64,000 bases of DNA from Desertimonas flava (GTDB taxonomy: Bacteria; Actinomycetota; Acidimicrobiia; Acidimicrobiales; Ilumatobacteraceae): the NCBI RefSeq assembly GCF_003426815.1, contig NZ_QKYK01000011.1, positions 1 to 64,000 on the forward strand. Direction: 5' to 3'. The notes beneath the pieces were generated by a model. The model was not told the origin of the DNA and made no database searches. It worked only from the letters and a program-made list of their open reading frames with translations. This document shows, piece by piece, positions 55,821-64,000 of this stretch (positions are counted from its first letter, which is position 1; each line of letters begins with the position of its first letter). The position numbers and the translations under genes are program-made.

Positions 55821-56821
55821 GTCCGCATCGCCACCGGCGTGGCACCGCGTTCGAGCTCGTCCATCGTCGCCTTCGGGTAGTCGCGCTGGTAGCGCATGTA
55901 CTGCACGAGCTTCTTGTCGGAGCTGGTGAAGTTCGCCTTGCCGACCCGGATGGTGCTCAGCACGTCCATGTCCTCGTTGGCGATGTTGGTGTGCATCTGC
56001 GCCTGGTGCTCGAGGATCGTCTCGGCGTTGGCGAGGTCGTTGGTGACGACGACCACGAAGACCTTGGTGCCCTGCTCGCCCATCGGCACGGTGGTGGCGA
56101 TGTGGCCGATGATCGTGCCGTCGGCTTGCGGCTGCACCGAGCGCACCGAGTTGGTGCCGAAGAGCTCGATGTCCCAGTTGATCTCGCCGACCTCGGGCCG
56201 CGAGAAGCTCCACTTCATCGCCGCACCCCAGTCGTTCCACTCCACGTCGGGGTTGCCGACGTCGACGTTGTGGAGGCTTTTGAGGTGCTGGAAGTCCATC
56301 ACGTTGGCGGCGAACACCCAAGGTTCGACGTGCACGGCGGCGGTCAGCGGCACCTCGAAGGTCCGCACGGCCCACTCGCCCTCGAACGACGAGAACGACG
56401 GGACCTCATAGGCCGGCGTGTCCCCCCACCACACCCACAGCAGTCCGTCGTGCTCCTCGATCGGCAGCGTCCGGACGACGGCTGCGCCAGGAATGCGGTC
56501 GCCGGTGGCGATCTTGGTGCACCGCCCGTCGCCGCCGTACTGCCAGTGGTGGAACGCGCAACGGATGTCGTTGCCCACGACGTCGCCGACGCTGAGGTCG
56601 GCGCCCATGTGCGCGCAGTACGGCAGCATCGCCCGGGCGACGCCGTCCTCACCCCGGAACAGGACGATGCGGCCGTCGCAGAGATCGATGCCCCGGACCT
56701 GCCCGGCGGCCAGGTCGGACGACAGGCCGACCGGGTACCAGCAAGTGTGGTGGCCGGCGCCGACCGATTGGTACAGGCCGGCGCCCTCCGTGCTGACGAG
56801 TGCTTCCTGGTCGACGCTCAT
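55817..56821 (-). CDS. Rieske oxygenase, terminal subunit
   Basis: This 334-residue protein has Rieske ligands C69-A-H71 and C88-A-F-H91 (YCAHMGADLSV, CAFHHWQYGG) and the iron site in NVMDFQHLKSLH. It differs clearly from the first Rieske protein and belongs to the same KshA-like oxygenase class. AAGGGGG precedes its ATG. A reductase partner is not encoded nearby. Its substrate is unknown. Confidence 0.85.
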
Positions 56822-56879
56822 CGTGTTCCCCCTTGTGGTCGTGTGCGGATGCGTGTGAACGGTTCGGTCGTCCCCGCCG

Positions 56880-57725
56880 TCAGGCCGGGGACACGGTGTG
56901 GCCGGCGCCGTAGCTCAGCAGCGGTGCCGGATTGCGCTGGTCGAGGATCGTCGTCACGTGCTCACCGAAGACCTGGTCGAGCCAGTCCTCGTGCGTGAAC
57001 ACGTAGAGCTGCCGGGTGCGGATCGCCGCCTCGACGAGCTCGGCCACGGCGTCGGCGCTGATGCCCGCGGCGAGGGCGCGGGCGACGTTGGCCCCACCGT
57101 CGGACCCGTTCGGCGACACGTCGTAGATGCTCTTCCACGCGTTGGTGTCGACCGGCCCGGGACACAGCGCAGTCACGCCGATGCGTCCGCCCTCGATCGC
57201 CATCTCGTGGTACAGCGCGACGGTCAGGCCGAAGAGTGCGTGTTTGGTCGCCGCGTACGGAGCGACGAACGGACCCGGCTTGAGCCCCGACGCCGACACC
57301 GTGTTGACGATGTGGCCCTCCTCGCCGTGGGCCAGCATCGGCGGGACGAACGCGCGCAGACCGTGGATCACACCCCAGAGGTTGACCCCGAGGATGCGTT
57401 CCCAGTCGCCACGAGGAACCTCACTCAGTAGGCCGTACGGCCCGCCGATACCGGCGTTGTTGCACAGAACGTGCACGGGACCGAAGCGGCGCTGGGCGAG
57501 CGCGGCCAGGGCGAAGAGATCGTCTTCCTGGGCGACATCCGTGCGCACCCCGACGACCTCGCCGCGGAGCCCACGGAGCTCGGCCTCGACGTCGTCGAGT
57601 TGAGCGATGTCGACGTCGGCGACGACGACGTTCATGCCGGCGCCGGCGAACCGTCGGGCCATCGCCCGGCCGATGCCGCTTGCTCCACCCGTCACGACGG
57701 CCGTCCGGCCGGCGAGCTCCTTCAC
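56880..57725 (-). CDS. Short-chain dehydrogenase/reductase
   Basis: This 281-residue classical SDR has the NAD(P) loop TGGASGIG near residue 11, CNNAGIGG and the active-site PYAATKHALFGL (Tyr-x3-Lys). The start is the GTG at 57725 behind AAGGGA. It would oxidise a hydroxyl or reduce a ketone on the pathway intermediate. First gene of the SDR-Rieske-ligase unit under promoter copy C. Confidence 0.88.
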   Translation of the reverse strand: MKELAGRTAVVTGGASGIGRAMARRFAGAGMNVVVADVDIAQLDDVEAELRGLRGEVVGVRTDVAQEDDLFALAALAQRRFGPVHVLCNNAGIGGPYGLLSEVPRGDWERILGVNLWGVIHGLRAFVPPMLAHGEEGHIVNTVSASGLKPGPFVAPYAATKHALFGLTVALYHEMAIEGGRIGVTALCPGPVDTNAWKSIYDVSPNGSDGGANVARALAAGISADAVAELVEAAIRTRQLYVFTHEDWLDQVFGEHVTTILDQRNPAPLLSYGAGHTVSPA

Positions 57726-57764
57726 GATGTCCCTTCCTCGTTCGGCATGCGCTTCGAGATGCCC

Positions 57765-57829
57765 AATCTCGGCGACGCGATGGTGGTGGTCAAGGGTTCC
57801 GCTTGTGCTGTCATCACCACCACCACGAC
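57765..57829 (-). promoter_or_regulatory. Island promoter signature, copy C (SDR-Rieske-ligase operon)
   Basis: On the minus strand a 36-bp block (57794-57829) with GACAGCACAAGCGGAACCC is followed by TTGACC (57788-57793), 17 bp, and GAGATT (57765-57770). The SDR GTG lies 39 bases further. Confidence 0.65.
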
Positions 57830-57932
57830 CCAGCCCATATTTCCTGAGAGACGAGCAACATGCGAGTTGACACCTCATCTTCACTGCGCTGAAACTGCAC
57901 ACGATTTGACGTGGAGACCGAAGGAGCGATCG

Positions 57933-58763
57933 ATGGATTTTGCAGGACGCACGGCAGTGGTGACGGGCGGGGGCAGCGGGATCGGCCGGGGCCTGGCGCT
58001 GACGTGGGCCGCCGAGGGGATGAACGTGGTGGTCGCCGATCTCCGGACCGAAGCGGCCGAGGCGGTCGCCGACGAGGTCCGCGCCATGGGTCGTGAGGCC
58101 GAAGCCGTGGCGTGCGACGTGGCCGCGCAGCCGTCGGTCGAGGAACTGGCGGCGCGTGCGTACGAGCGCTTCGGTTCAGTCGAGCTGCTGTGCAACAACG
58201 CTGGTGTCGGCACATACGGAGCGGTGCTCGACGCCACACCCGCCGACTGGGACTGGATCCTGTCGGTGAACCTCTACGGCATCGTCCACGGGGTCGGCGC
58301 GTTCGTCCCGCGCATGCGCGCCCAGGGCGGTCCGGCCCACGTCCTGAACACCGGCTCGGCCGCCACGATCACCGCCGGGAACTTCGGCAACGGCCTCTAT
58401 CTGGCGTCGAAGGCCGCTGTCTCGGCCCTGACCGAGCGGCTCCGCAAGGAGCTCAGGCCCGACGGCATCGGGGTGTCGCTGCTGCTGGCCAGCCGGGTGG
58501 CCACGGCGATCCACCAGACGTCAGCGCAGAACCGCCCGGCCGAGCTCGGTCCGATGCCCGAGCATCGCCCCGACCCCGTGTCCAACGACGCACCGACGCT
58601 GGCAGCACTCGACCCACTCGAGGTGGGGCGGATCGCCCGTGACGGGGTGAAGGCGAACCGGGCGTTCATCCACACCGATCGCGCGCTGCGCGCCGGTGTC
58701 CTCGAGCGCAACGCCGACATCGTCGAGGCGTTCGCGTTCGTCGAGGCCGCGTCTCGCGAGTAG
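57933..58763 (+). CDS. Short-chain dehydrogenase/reductase
   Basis: This 276-residue SDR (MDFAGRTAVVTGGGSGIGRG, CNNAGVGTYG, YLASKAAVSAL) is paralogous to the divergent SDR at 56880. AAGGAG precedes the ATG. Its own promoter may be the TTGACA at about 57874, with no clear -10; the C copy on the other strand is close by. It probably acts on a related hydroxyl group. Confidence 0.88.
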   Translation: MDFAGRTAVVTGGGSGIGRGLALTWAAEGMNVVVADLRTEAAEAVADEVRAMGREAEAVACDVAAQPSVEELAARAYERFGSVELLCNNAGVGTYGAVLDATPADWDWILSVNLYGIVHGVGAFVPRMRAQGGPAHVLNTGSAATITAGNFGNGLYLASKAAVSALTERLRKELRPDGIGVSLLLASRVATAIHQTSAQNRPAELGPMPEHRPDPVSNDAPTLAALDPLEVGRIARDGVKANRAFIHTDRALRAGVLERNADIVEAFAFVEAASRE

Positions 58764-58810
58764 ACCGCGCTGCCGGCCGAAGAGACGCCACCGGCGAGCC
58801 ACGAGTCCGG

Positions 58811-58875
58811 GTCGTGGTAGTCGCAGCAACAGCAGAAGCGGAACCCTTGACCACCACCCTCACATCCCGGAGATT
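58811..58875 (+). promoter_or_regulatory. Island promoter signature, copy B (liv-type importer)
   Basis: A 36-bp block (58811-58846) with CGCAGCAACAGCAGAAGCGG is followed by TTGACC (58847-58852), 17 bp, and GAGATT (58870-58875). The binding-protein ATG is 86 bases further. This copy is the closest to the consensus. Confidence 0.65.
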
Positions 58876-58961
58876 GGCATCGAGAAACGCGTGCCGAGCG
58901 ACCGGGCAAATACCGCTCGAAGAATTCGTGCCGGCACGCATGAATGTCCAAGGGGGACTCG

Positions 58962-60203
58962 ATGACTACACGGCGTACGTCGTGGCAGAAGCTTGCCGTC
59001 GCGGTGACCGGAGGCGCGCTCGCCGTGGGCGGTGGCGTCGCCCGAGCGGCCGGCGGGACCGACCCGCTCGAACCCGAGGGCGGCGCGGTGGCAGCCACTG
59101 GCGATCCGGTGAAGGTGGGCATCATCAACGTCGAGGGCGGCCAGACCATCAGCGCACCCGACAGCCGCAAGACCGGGGAGGCGGCCGCCCAGTACGCCAA
59201 CGAGTACCTCGGTGGCATCGGTGGCCGTCCGATCGAGCTCGTGCCGTGCCTCACGCTTGGCACACCGGAGTCGACGATCAGCTGCGCCAACGAGATGGCG
59301 AGCAACGACGAGCTCGTCGCCGTCGCCCTGGCCACCGAGTCGTCGAGCGACCTGATCGTTCCCATCGTCACGGGGGCGGGCATCCCCTACGTCACGGCGG
59401 TCGGTCCGAGCCGGGCCGACCTCACGACGCCCGGGTCGTTCGCGATCACCGGCGGTGCGGTGTCCAACTACGGCGGCATGGCCAAGCACGCCCAGGACTC
59501 GGGCTACGAGCACGTGACGATGATCGCCATGAACATCAGCGGCATCACCGTGGGCATCGACGAGTTCGCCGTGCCGGCGTTCGAGGGAGCCGGCGTCGAG
59601 CTCGAGGTGGTGTACGCCGACCCGGGGACGGCCGACATGACGCCGACGGTGACGTCGGCCGTGCAGAACGGCAGCGATGCCATCGCCATCTTGGGCAGCG
59701 ACCCGTTCTGTGCCGCCACGCTGCTCGCCGTGGAGGCAGTCGGGGCGACGGATCTCGACATCTTCGGCAGCGGGCGCTGTGCGTCGGAGCAGGTGATCGA
59801 CGTGGCTCCGCCCGACGTGCTCGAGGGCATGACGATCATCAACTTCTACTACGCCGGTGCCGACGAGCCCGTCGGTCAGCTGTATCACGACATCGTCGAG
59901 CGGTACGCGCCCGGCACCGACGGCCGCGGCACCAACGCCTCGGGTTACGTGTCGGTGCTCGGTCTCGTGCGGGCGACCGCCGGGCTCGAGGGCGAGGTCA
60001 CCCGCGAGACGGTGATGGAGGCCTTGACCACGTCGAACGGCATCCTCTCGCCGCTGACCGCCGATGAGACCTTCAGCTGCGATGGTTCGGTGGTCGCCGC
60101 CTACCCGGGCGCCTGCTCCGCCGCCTACACCGTGTCCACGGTCGACCGCGACGGCATCGAGCACTTCGTGTCGACCGGCGACGCCAGCGACCTGTTCCGT
60201 TGA
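58962..60203 (+). CDS. Branched-chain-amino-acid-type ABC binding protein
   Basis: This 413-residue extracellular binding protein has a signal peptide with a twin-arginine-like start (MTTRRTSWQKLAVAVTGGAL) and a LivJ-like fold (VKVGIINVEGGQ, GGRPIELVPC, PYVTAVGPSRADL). AAGGGGG sets the start at 58962. Substrates of this family in catabolic islands are often aromatic or carboxylic acids rather than amino acids; here it is unknown. It opens a four-gene importer operon. Confidence 0.88.
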   Translation: MTTRRTSWQKLAVAVTGGALAVGGGVARAAGGTDPLEPEGGAVAATGDPVKVGIINVEGGQTISAPDSRKTGEAAAQYANEYLGGIGGRPIELVPCLTLGTPESTISCANEMASNDELVAVALATESSSDLIVPIVTGAGIPYVTAVGPSRADLTTPGSFAITGGAVSNYGGMAKHAQDSGYEHVTMIAMNISGITVGIDEFAVPAFEGAGVELEVVYADPGTADMTPTVTSAVQNGSDAIAILGSDPFCAATLLAVEAVGATDLDIFGSGRCASEQVIDVAPPDVLEGMTIINFYYAGADEPVGQLYHDIVERYAPGTDGRGTNASGYVSVLGLVRATAGLEGEVTRETVMEALTTSNGILSPLTADETFSCDGSVVAAYPGACSAAYTVSTVDRDGIEHFVSTGDASDLFR

Positions 60204-62170
60204 GCCAGCACCTCGGGTACCTGCTTCTGGGCCTCGGCTCGGGAGGTGTCGCCGCCGGGCTGGCGCTCGGTGTGGTCATCACCTACCGCAGCTCACAGGT
60301 CCTGAACCTGGCAACCGGGGCGATGGCGCTGTTCGCCGCCTACACCTACGCCTTCCTCCGGCGGGGCGAACTGTTCATCCCGGTGCCGGGTCTGCCGACG
60401 TCGATCCAGTTGGCCGACAGCCTGCCGGCGGTGGTGGCGCTCCCTGTCGCCATCGCCATCAACGCGCTGTTGTCGCTGCTCGTCTACGTGGCGGTGTTCC
60501 GCCCGCTGCGGCAGGCCCGGCCCGTGGCCCGCGGGGTGGCGTCGGTCGGCGTGATGATCGTCATCCAGTCGGCCCTCGTCATCCGCGTCGGCACGGCGCC
60601 GGTGGTCGTCGAGCGCCTGTTCCCCTCGGGGCGATGGTCGGTGGGCTCGACGTCGATCCCGAAGGACCGGGCGTTGCTGGCGGTGACCGTGGTGCTGGTG
60701 GCCGTGGTCCTGGCCTGCGCCGACCGTTTCACACGGTTCGGCCTCGCCACGCGCGCCGTGGCCGAGACCGAGAAGGGTGCGATCGTCGTCGGGCTGAAGC
60801 CCGATCGGGTGGCCCTCGCCAACTGGGCGATCACGGGGGCGGTGGCCGGCCTCGCCGGCATCCTCATCGCCCCGATCGTGCCGCTGGTGCCGGTGTCCTA
60901 CACGATGCTGATCGTTCCGGCGCTCGCCGCCGCCGCCCTCGGCCGCTTCGTGCTGATCGGCCCGGCCGTGATCGGCGGCATCGTCATCGGGATGCTGCAG
61001 TCGCACGCCGTCTATCTCGTCGGCCAGTGGGACTGGCTGCCACGCGCCGGGCTGCCCGAGCTGATCCCGTTCGCCGTCGTGCTCGTCACCCTCGCCGTGC
61101 GCGGTGGACCGCTGCCGACACGCGGCGCCGTCATCGAGCGCAGCCTCGGCCGCTCGCCGCGGCCCACACGCATCCTCACCCCGGCCGTGTGCGGTGGCGC
61201 GGTCGCCGTGGCCGCGCTGTTCGCCACCGGCCACGCCTACCGGGCCGGGTTGATCACGTCGTTGATCCTCGGCGTGCTCGGACTGTCGTTCGTCGTGCTC
61301 ACCGGGTACACCGGTCAGGTCGCCCTCGCCCAGTGGGCGCTGGCCGGAGTGAGCGGCTTCGCGCTGAGCGGGCTCACGTCCGGGTGGGGCGTGCCCTTCC
61401 CCGTGGCACCGCTGCTCGCCGCGACGTTGGCGGGAGCGATCGGGACGGTCGCCGGGCTGCCGGCCGTACGGGTCCGAGGACTGAGCCTCGCCGTGGTCAC
61501 GCTGGCGCTGGCCGTGGCCATCTCCGGGCTGGTGTTCGCCAACTCGTCGTTCAACGGCGGTGCCGACGGTGCGCAGCTCGCCAAGCCGACACTGTTCGGC
61601 CTCGACCTGTCGGCCGGCAGCGGCCGGGAGTTCCCGCGCGTGGAGTTCGGGCTGGTGTGCGTCGTCGTGCTCGTGCTCGCGGCGAGCGCCGTGGCGCTGC
61701 TGCGTCGTAGCAGCGTCGGTGTCGCCATGCTCACGGTGCGTTCCAACGAGCGCGCAGCTGCGGCGAGCGGCATCAACGTGGCCGCCGTGAAGCTGCTCGC
61801 CTTCGCCGTCTCGTCGTTCCTCGCCGGCCTCGCCGGGTCGCTCTACGCCTACCACCAGACCGTCGTGTCGGCGGCGTCGTTCGACCTCTTCGTCGGCCTC
61901 GGTCTGTTCGCCGCCGTGTTCCTCGGCGGCATCACCAGCGTGGCCGGCGGCATCTGCGCCGGCTTCCTCGCCGCCCACGGACTGCTGTACGTCATCTTGG
62001 AGCGGGCCGGCGCCACCGGCCGCTGGTACGACCTGGTCGGCGGCATCGGCCTCGTCCTCGCTGTGATCATGCATCCGAGCGGACTGGCCGGCACCGTCAC
62101 CGACCTCTGGTCGTCACGGCGACGTCGCGCCGTCCGCGTCGAGCTCGCGCTGCAGGGCGACGCCCGATGA
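60200..62170 (+). CDS. Fused LivH-LivM permease
   Basis: This 656-residue membrane protein joins a LivH-like half (residues 1 to about 290, VITYRSSQVLNLATGAMALF) and a LivM-like half (from about 330, FVVLTGYTGQVALAQWALAG, VRSNERAAAASGINV, TSVAGGI). About 16 helices are expected. Transport of a planar carboxylate or amino acid is the family role. It begins at a TTG overlapping the binding-protein stop (TTGA). The two halves are usually separate genes. Confidence 0.87.
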   Translation: MSQHLGYLLLGLGSGGVAAGLALGVVITYRSSQVLNLATGAMALFAAYTYAFLRRGELFIPVPGLPTSIQLADSLPAVVALPVAIAINALLSLLVYVAVFRPLRQARPVARGVASVGVMIVIQSALVIRVGTAPVVVERLFPSGRWSVGSTSIPKDRALLAVTVVLVAVVLACADRFTRFGLATRAVAETEKGAIVVGLKPDRVALANWAITGAVAGLAGILIAPIVPLVPVSYTMLIVPALAAAALGRFVLIGPAVIGGIVIGMLQSHAVYLVGQWDWLPRAGLPELIPFAVVLVTLAVRGGPLPTRGAVIERSLGRSPRPTRILTPAVCGGAVAVAALFATGHAYRAGLITSLILGVLGLSFVVLTGYTGQVALAQWALAGVSGFALSGLTSGWGVPFPVAPLLAATLAGAIGTVAGLPAVRVRGLSLAVVTLALAVAISGLVFANSSFNGGADGAQLAKPTLFGLDLSAGSGREFPRVEFGLVCVVVLVLAASAVALLRRSSVGVAMLTVRSNERAAAASGINVAAVKLLAFAVSSFLAGLAGSLYAYHQTVVSAASFDLFVGLGLFAAVFLGGITSVAGGICAGFLAAHGLLYVILERAGATGRWYDLVGGIGLVLAVIMHPSGLAGTVTDLWSSRRRRAVRVELALQGDAR

Positions 62171-62958
62171 TGCCGACGATCAGCGAGCAGGGTGACGTCT
62201 CGCCCGACGACGTCGACCCGACGCCGTCCCAAGGTGCTGCCCTGCTCGAGATCCGTGACGTCAGCGTGCGTTTCGGAGGCGTACACGCCCTCGAGGGCGT
62301 CACCTTCGGAGTGCCGGCCGGTTCGCTCACCGGGCTCATCGGACCCAACGGCGCCGGCAAGTCGACGCTCATCGACGCCATCTGCGGCGTGGTGCCGGCG
62401 AGCGGCGTCGTGGTCTTCGAAGGCCACGATCTCCGCGGACTCCGGCCGCACGTCCGTGCTCGTCGCGGTCTCGCCCGTGTCTTCCAGTCGGGCGAGCTGT
62501 GCGACGACCTGACCGTGTTGGAGAACGTCGTGGTCGGACCCTTCCGCTCGCGCCGGCGGCGGGCCGATCACGCGCGCGACGTACTCCAGCGACTGCAGCT
62601 CGATGCCGACGCCGATCGTCACGTCGACGAGCTGTCGACCGGTCGGCGCCGGCTCGTCGCCATCGCCCGGGCCCTCGCGCAGGAGCCGAGGCTGCTGCTG
62701 CTCGACGAGCCGGCCGCCGGCCTCGACAGCCGCGAGAGCGACTGGCTCGGCCAGCAGCTGATCGCCGTGCGGGACTCGGGGGTCACCATCGTGATGATCG
62801 AGCACGACCTCCAGCTGCTGATGCGCATCTGCGACCACCTCCACGTGCTCAACTTCGGCCGGCTGATCGCGTCCGGCCCTCCGGCCGTCGTCGCCCGTCA
62901 TCCCGAGGTCGTCGCCGCGTACCTCGGCGGTGCCCACGTCGCGGCGGAGCCGGCGTGA
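62167..62958 (+). CDS. livG: LivG-type ABC ATPase
   Basis: This 263-residue ATPase has Walker A GPNGAGKST, Walker B LLLLDEPAAGLD and the signature ELSTGRRRLVAIARAL, a variant of LSGGQ. An N-terminal tail (MMPTISEQGDVSPDDVDPTP) is longer than usual. ATGA overlap with the permease. Pairs with the next gene. Confidence 0.88.
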   Translation: MMPTISEQGDVSPDDVDPTPSQGAALLEIRDVSVRFGGVHALEGVTFGVPAGSLTGLIGPNGAGKSTLIDAICGVVPASGVVVFEGHDLRGLRPHVRARRGLARVFQSGELCDDLTVLENVVVGPFRSRRRRADHARDVLQRLQLDADADRHVDELSTGRRRLVAIARALAQEPRLLLLDEPAAGLDSRESDWLGQQLIAVRDSGVTIVMIEHDLQLLMRICDHLHVLNFGRLIASGPPAVVARHPEVVAAYLGGAHVAAEPA

Positions 62959-63662
62959 TGGACCCGGTTCTCGAGTGCCGGCGGCTCACGTGCGGCTACG
63001 GCCGCGTCGCCGTCGTCCGCGACCTCGATCTCACGGTGACCAAGGGCGAGGTGGTCGCCATCATCGGACCCAACGGCGCCGGCAAGACCACGCTGCTGTC
63101 GACGATCGCCGGGTTCGCCCGGCCGCTCGATGGTCAGGTGCTGCTCAACGGCCAGCCCTTGGCTGGGGGCAGTCCCACGGCCGCCGCCTCCGCCGGCATC
63201 GTGCTCGTACCCGACGATCGTTCGCTGTTCACCCAGCTGTCGGTGTTGCAGAACCTCAAGCTCGCCCAGGCCCGCGGTGGACGCACCGTCGACGACGTGC
63301 TCGACCTGTTCCCCGCCCTCCGACGCCGCATCCGCTCCCACGCCGGGGTTCTCTCGGGCGGCGAGCAACAGATGCTGACGCTCGGTCGGGGTCTCATGCG
63401 ACCGGGCCACGTGCTCCTCATCGACGAGATGAGCATGGGCCTCGCCCCCACCGTCGTCGCCGACCTGCTGCCCGCTCTGCAGCGCGCCTGCAGCGAGACC
63501 GACACCGCCGTGCTCCTCGTCGAGCAGCACGCCGAGGTGGTCGAGACGATCGCCGACCAGATCATCGTCATGGTCCACGGCGACGTGGCCTACCGCGGCA
63601 GCGCCGAACGAGCCAGCACCGATCGCGACGCCATCGAAGCCGCCTACCTCGGCCAACGCTGA
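62958..63662 (+). CDS. livF: LivF-type ABC ATPase
   Basis: This 234-residue ATPase has Walker A GPNGAGKTT, LSGGEQQMLTLGRGLM and LLIDEMSMGLAP, typical of LivF. It overlaps the LivG stop by one base (TGATG); an in-frame GTG at 62955 is also possible. It completes the importer operon. Confidence 0.9.
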   Translation: MDPVLECRRLTCGYGRVAVVRDLDLTVTKGEVVAIIGPNGAGKTTLLSTIAGFARPLDGQVLLNGQPLAGGSPTAAASAGIVLVPDDRSLFTQLSVLQNLKLAQARGGRTVDDVLDLFPALRRRIRSHAGVLSGGEQQMLTLGRGLMRPGHVLLIDEMSMGLAPTVVADLLPALQRACSETDTAVLLVEQHAEVVETIADQIIVMVHGDVAYRGSAERASTDRDAIEAAYLGQR

Positions 63663-63688
63663 CGGTGCCTTCCCGTGCGCGACCGGAG

Positions 63689-63764
63689 GGTACATACCTG
63701 ACGGAAGCGTCCGGTAAATACCCTTCGGTCCCGGAGGTGGGCAAATACCCTCCCGTTCTAAGGT
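63689..63764 (+). promoter_or_regulatory. Triple palindrome and leaderless promoter before the CocE gene
   Basis: GGTACATACC (63689-63698), GGTAAATACC (63713-63722) and GGCAAATACC (63740-63749) share GGTANNTACC; centres are 24 and 27 bp apart. TAAGGT (63759-63764) ends 6 bases before the GTG at 63771, matching a leaderless -10. Repressor sites are likely. Confidence 0.55.
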
Positions 63765-63770
63765 GCCGTC

Positions 63771-64000
63771 GTGTCGAGCACTCGATTGCGTGCAGCGCGC
63801 ACGCCTCCACGCGGATCTGCGCGACGACGTCTGAGGCTGCTGGCTCGTCCGCTGGCCGAGATCACCGACCCGCCGTCGGAGATCGTCGTCGAGCGGGACG
63901 TCGAGGTCGTCGCCCGAGACGGTCTGGTCTTACGGGTCAACGTCCATCGACCGTCGGTGCCCGGGTGCTACCCGGTGCTGTTGTGCGCGCACCCGTATGG
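63771..64000 (+). CDS. CocE/NonD family hydrolase, N-terminal part only
   Basis: The right edge cuts this gene. The GTG frame reads MSSTRLRAARTPPRGSARRR and then EIVVERDVEVVARDGLVL and YPVLLCAHPYG, the opening strand pattern of the X-Pro dipeptidyl-peptidase/cocaine-esterase family. The catalytic serine lies beyond the window. No Shine-Dalgarno sequence is present, consistent with a leaderless message. The family hydrolyses acyl esters or amides; the substrate is unknown. Confidence 0.7.
   Translation, partial: MSSTRLRAARTPPRGSARRRLRLLARPLAEITDPPSEIVVERDVEVVARDGLVLRVNVHRPSVPGCYPVLLCAHPY

Noticed and set aside
57831-57932. A sixth island promoter copy before the plus-strand SDR
   Set aside because: TTGACA occurs, but the upstream 36-bp block and the 17-bp/GAGATT geometry are absent.
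60293-62074. 593-residue minus-strand frame opposite the LivHM permease
   Set aside because: Highly charged low-complexity antisense of hydrophobic helices; not a gene.

Overview
The window is a very GC-rich, gene-dense stretch of an actinobacterial chromosome. GTG starts are frequent, ATGA/GTGA/TGATG gene overlaps are pervasive, and several genes look leaderless. F420-type luciferase-like oxidoreductase, MmyB-type XRE and PadR regulators, Rieske/acyl-CoA gene sets and a complete ectoine system fit a marine or salt-exposed Acidimicrobiia-type organism (Ilumatobacter-like). That placement is an inference from gene content and style; no rRNA, tRNA, CRISPR array, insertion sequence or origin was seen.

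Layout. 0-4.3 kb: a partial exported protein, a DUF2630 protein, a lipoprotein sugar dehydrogenase, a truncated DUF559 protein and an orphan DNA methyltransferase with an extra C-terminal domain. 4.3-10.9 kb: one minus-strand operon, ehuB-ehuC-ehuD-ehuA-ectA-ectB-ectC-ectD, combining ectoine uptake, synthesis and hydroxylation. 11.4-26.9 kb: a cell-envelope block with a membrane Lon-like protease, an LPXTG protein broken by a frameshift, a two-domain peptidoglycan hydrolase overlapping an L,D-transpeptidase, a 2,274-residue repeat-containing surface protein, a divergent LAL/LuxR regulator and an ECF sigma factor. 27-31.5 kb: small proteins and a SNF2-type helicase. 31.5-38 kb: a PadR-GNAT fusion regulator with a MoaD-like protein and a BNR propeller, a divergent ABC-2 exporter, and a SRPBCC-ArsR-SRPBCC operon with twin operators.

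38-63.7 kb is a catabolic island. It holds three acyl-CoA ligases, two Rieske oxygenases, two enoyl-CoA hydratases, a MaoC-type dehydratase, a thiolase, an acyl-CoA dehydrogenase, a family III CoA-transferase, a molybdopterin oxidoreductase, two SDRs, an LLM oxidoreductase, VOC and SnoaL proteins and a LivFGHM-type importer. It reads as uptake, CoA activation, ring oxidation and beta-oxidation of a carboxylated, probably cyclic, substrate that I cannot name. The last 230 bases start a CocE/NonD-type hydrolase.

The most notable signal is a 65-bp promoter signature found five times, on both strands, in front of five of the island's transcription units. It aligns without gaps: a 36-bp upstream block containing a GCAGCAACAGCAG-like core, then TTGACC or TTGTCC, exactly 17 bp, then a GAGATT-like hexamer. 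The XRE/MmyB-type regulator gene sits between two of the copies. This looks like an undescribed regulon defined within one window. Other regulatory finds are twin GTGCAAC-N5-GTTGCAC operators, a palindrome inside a leaderless padR promoter and three GGTANNTACC palindromes before the CocE gene.
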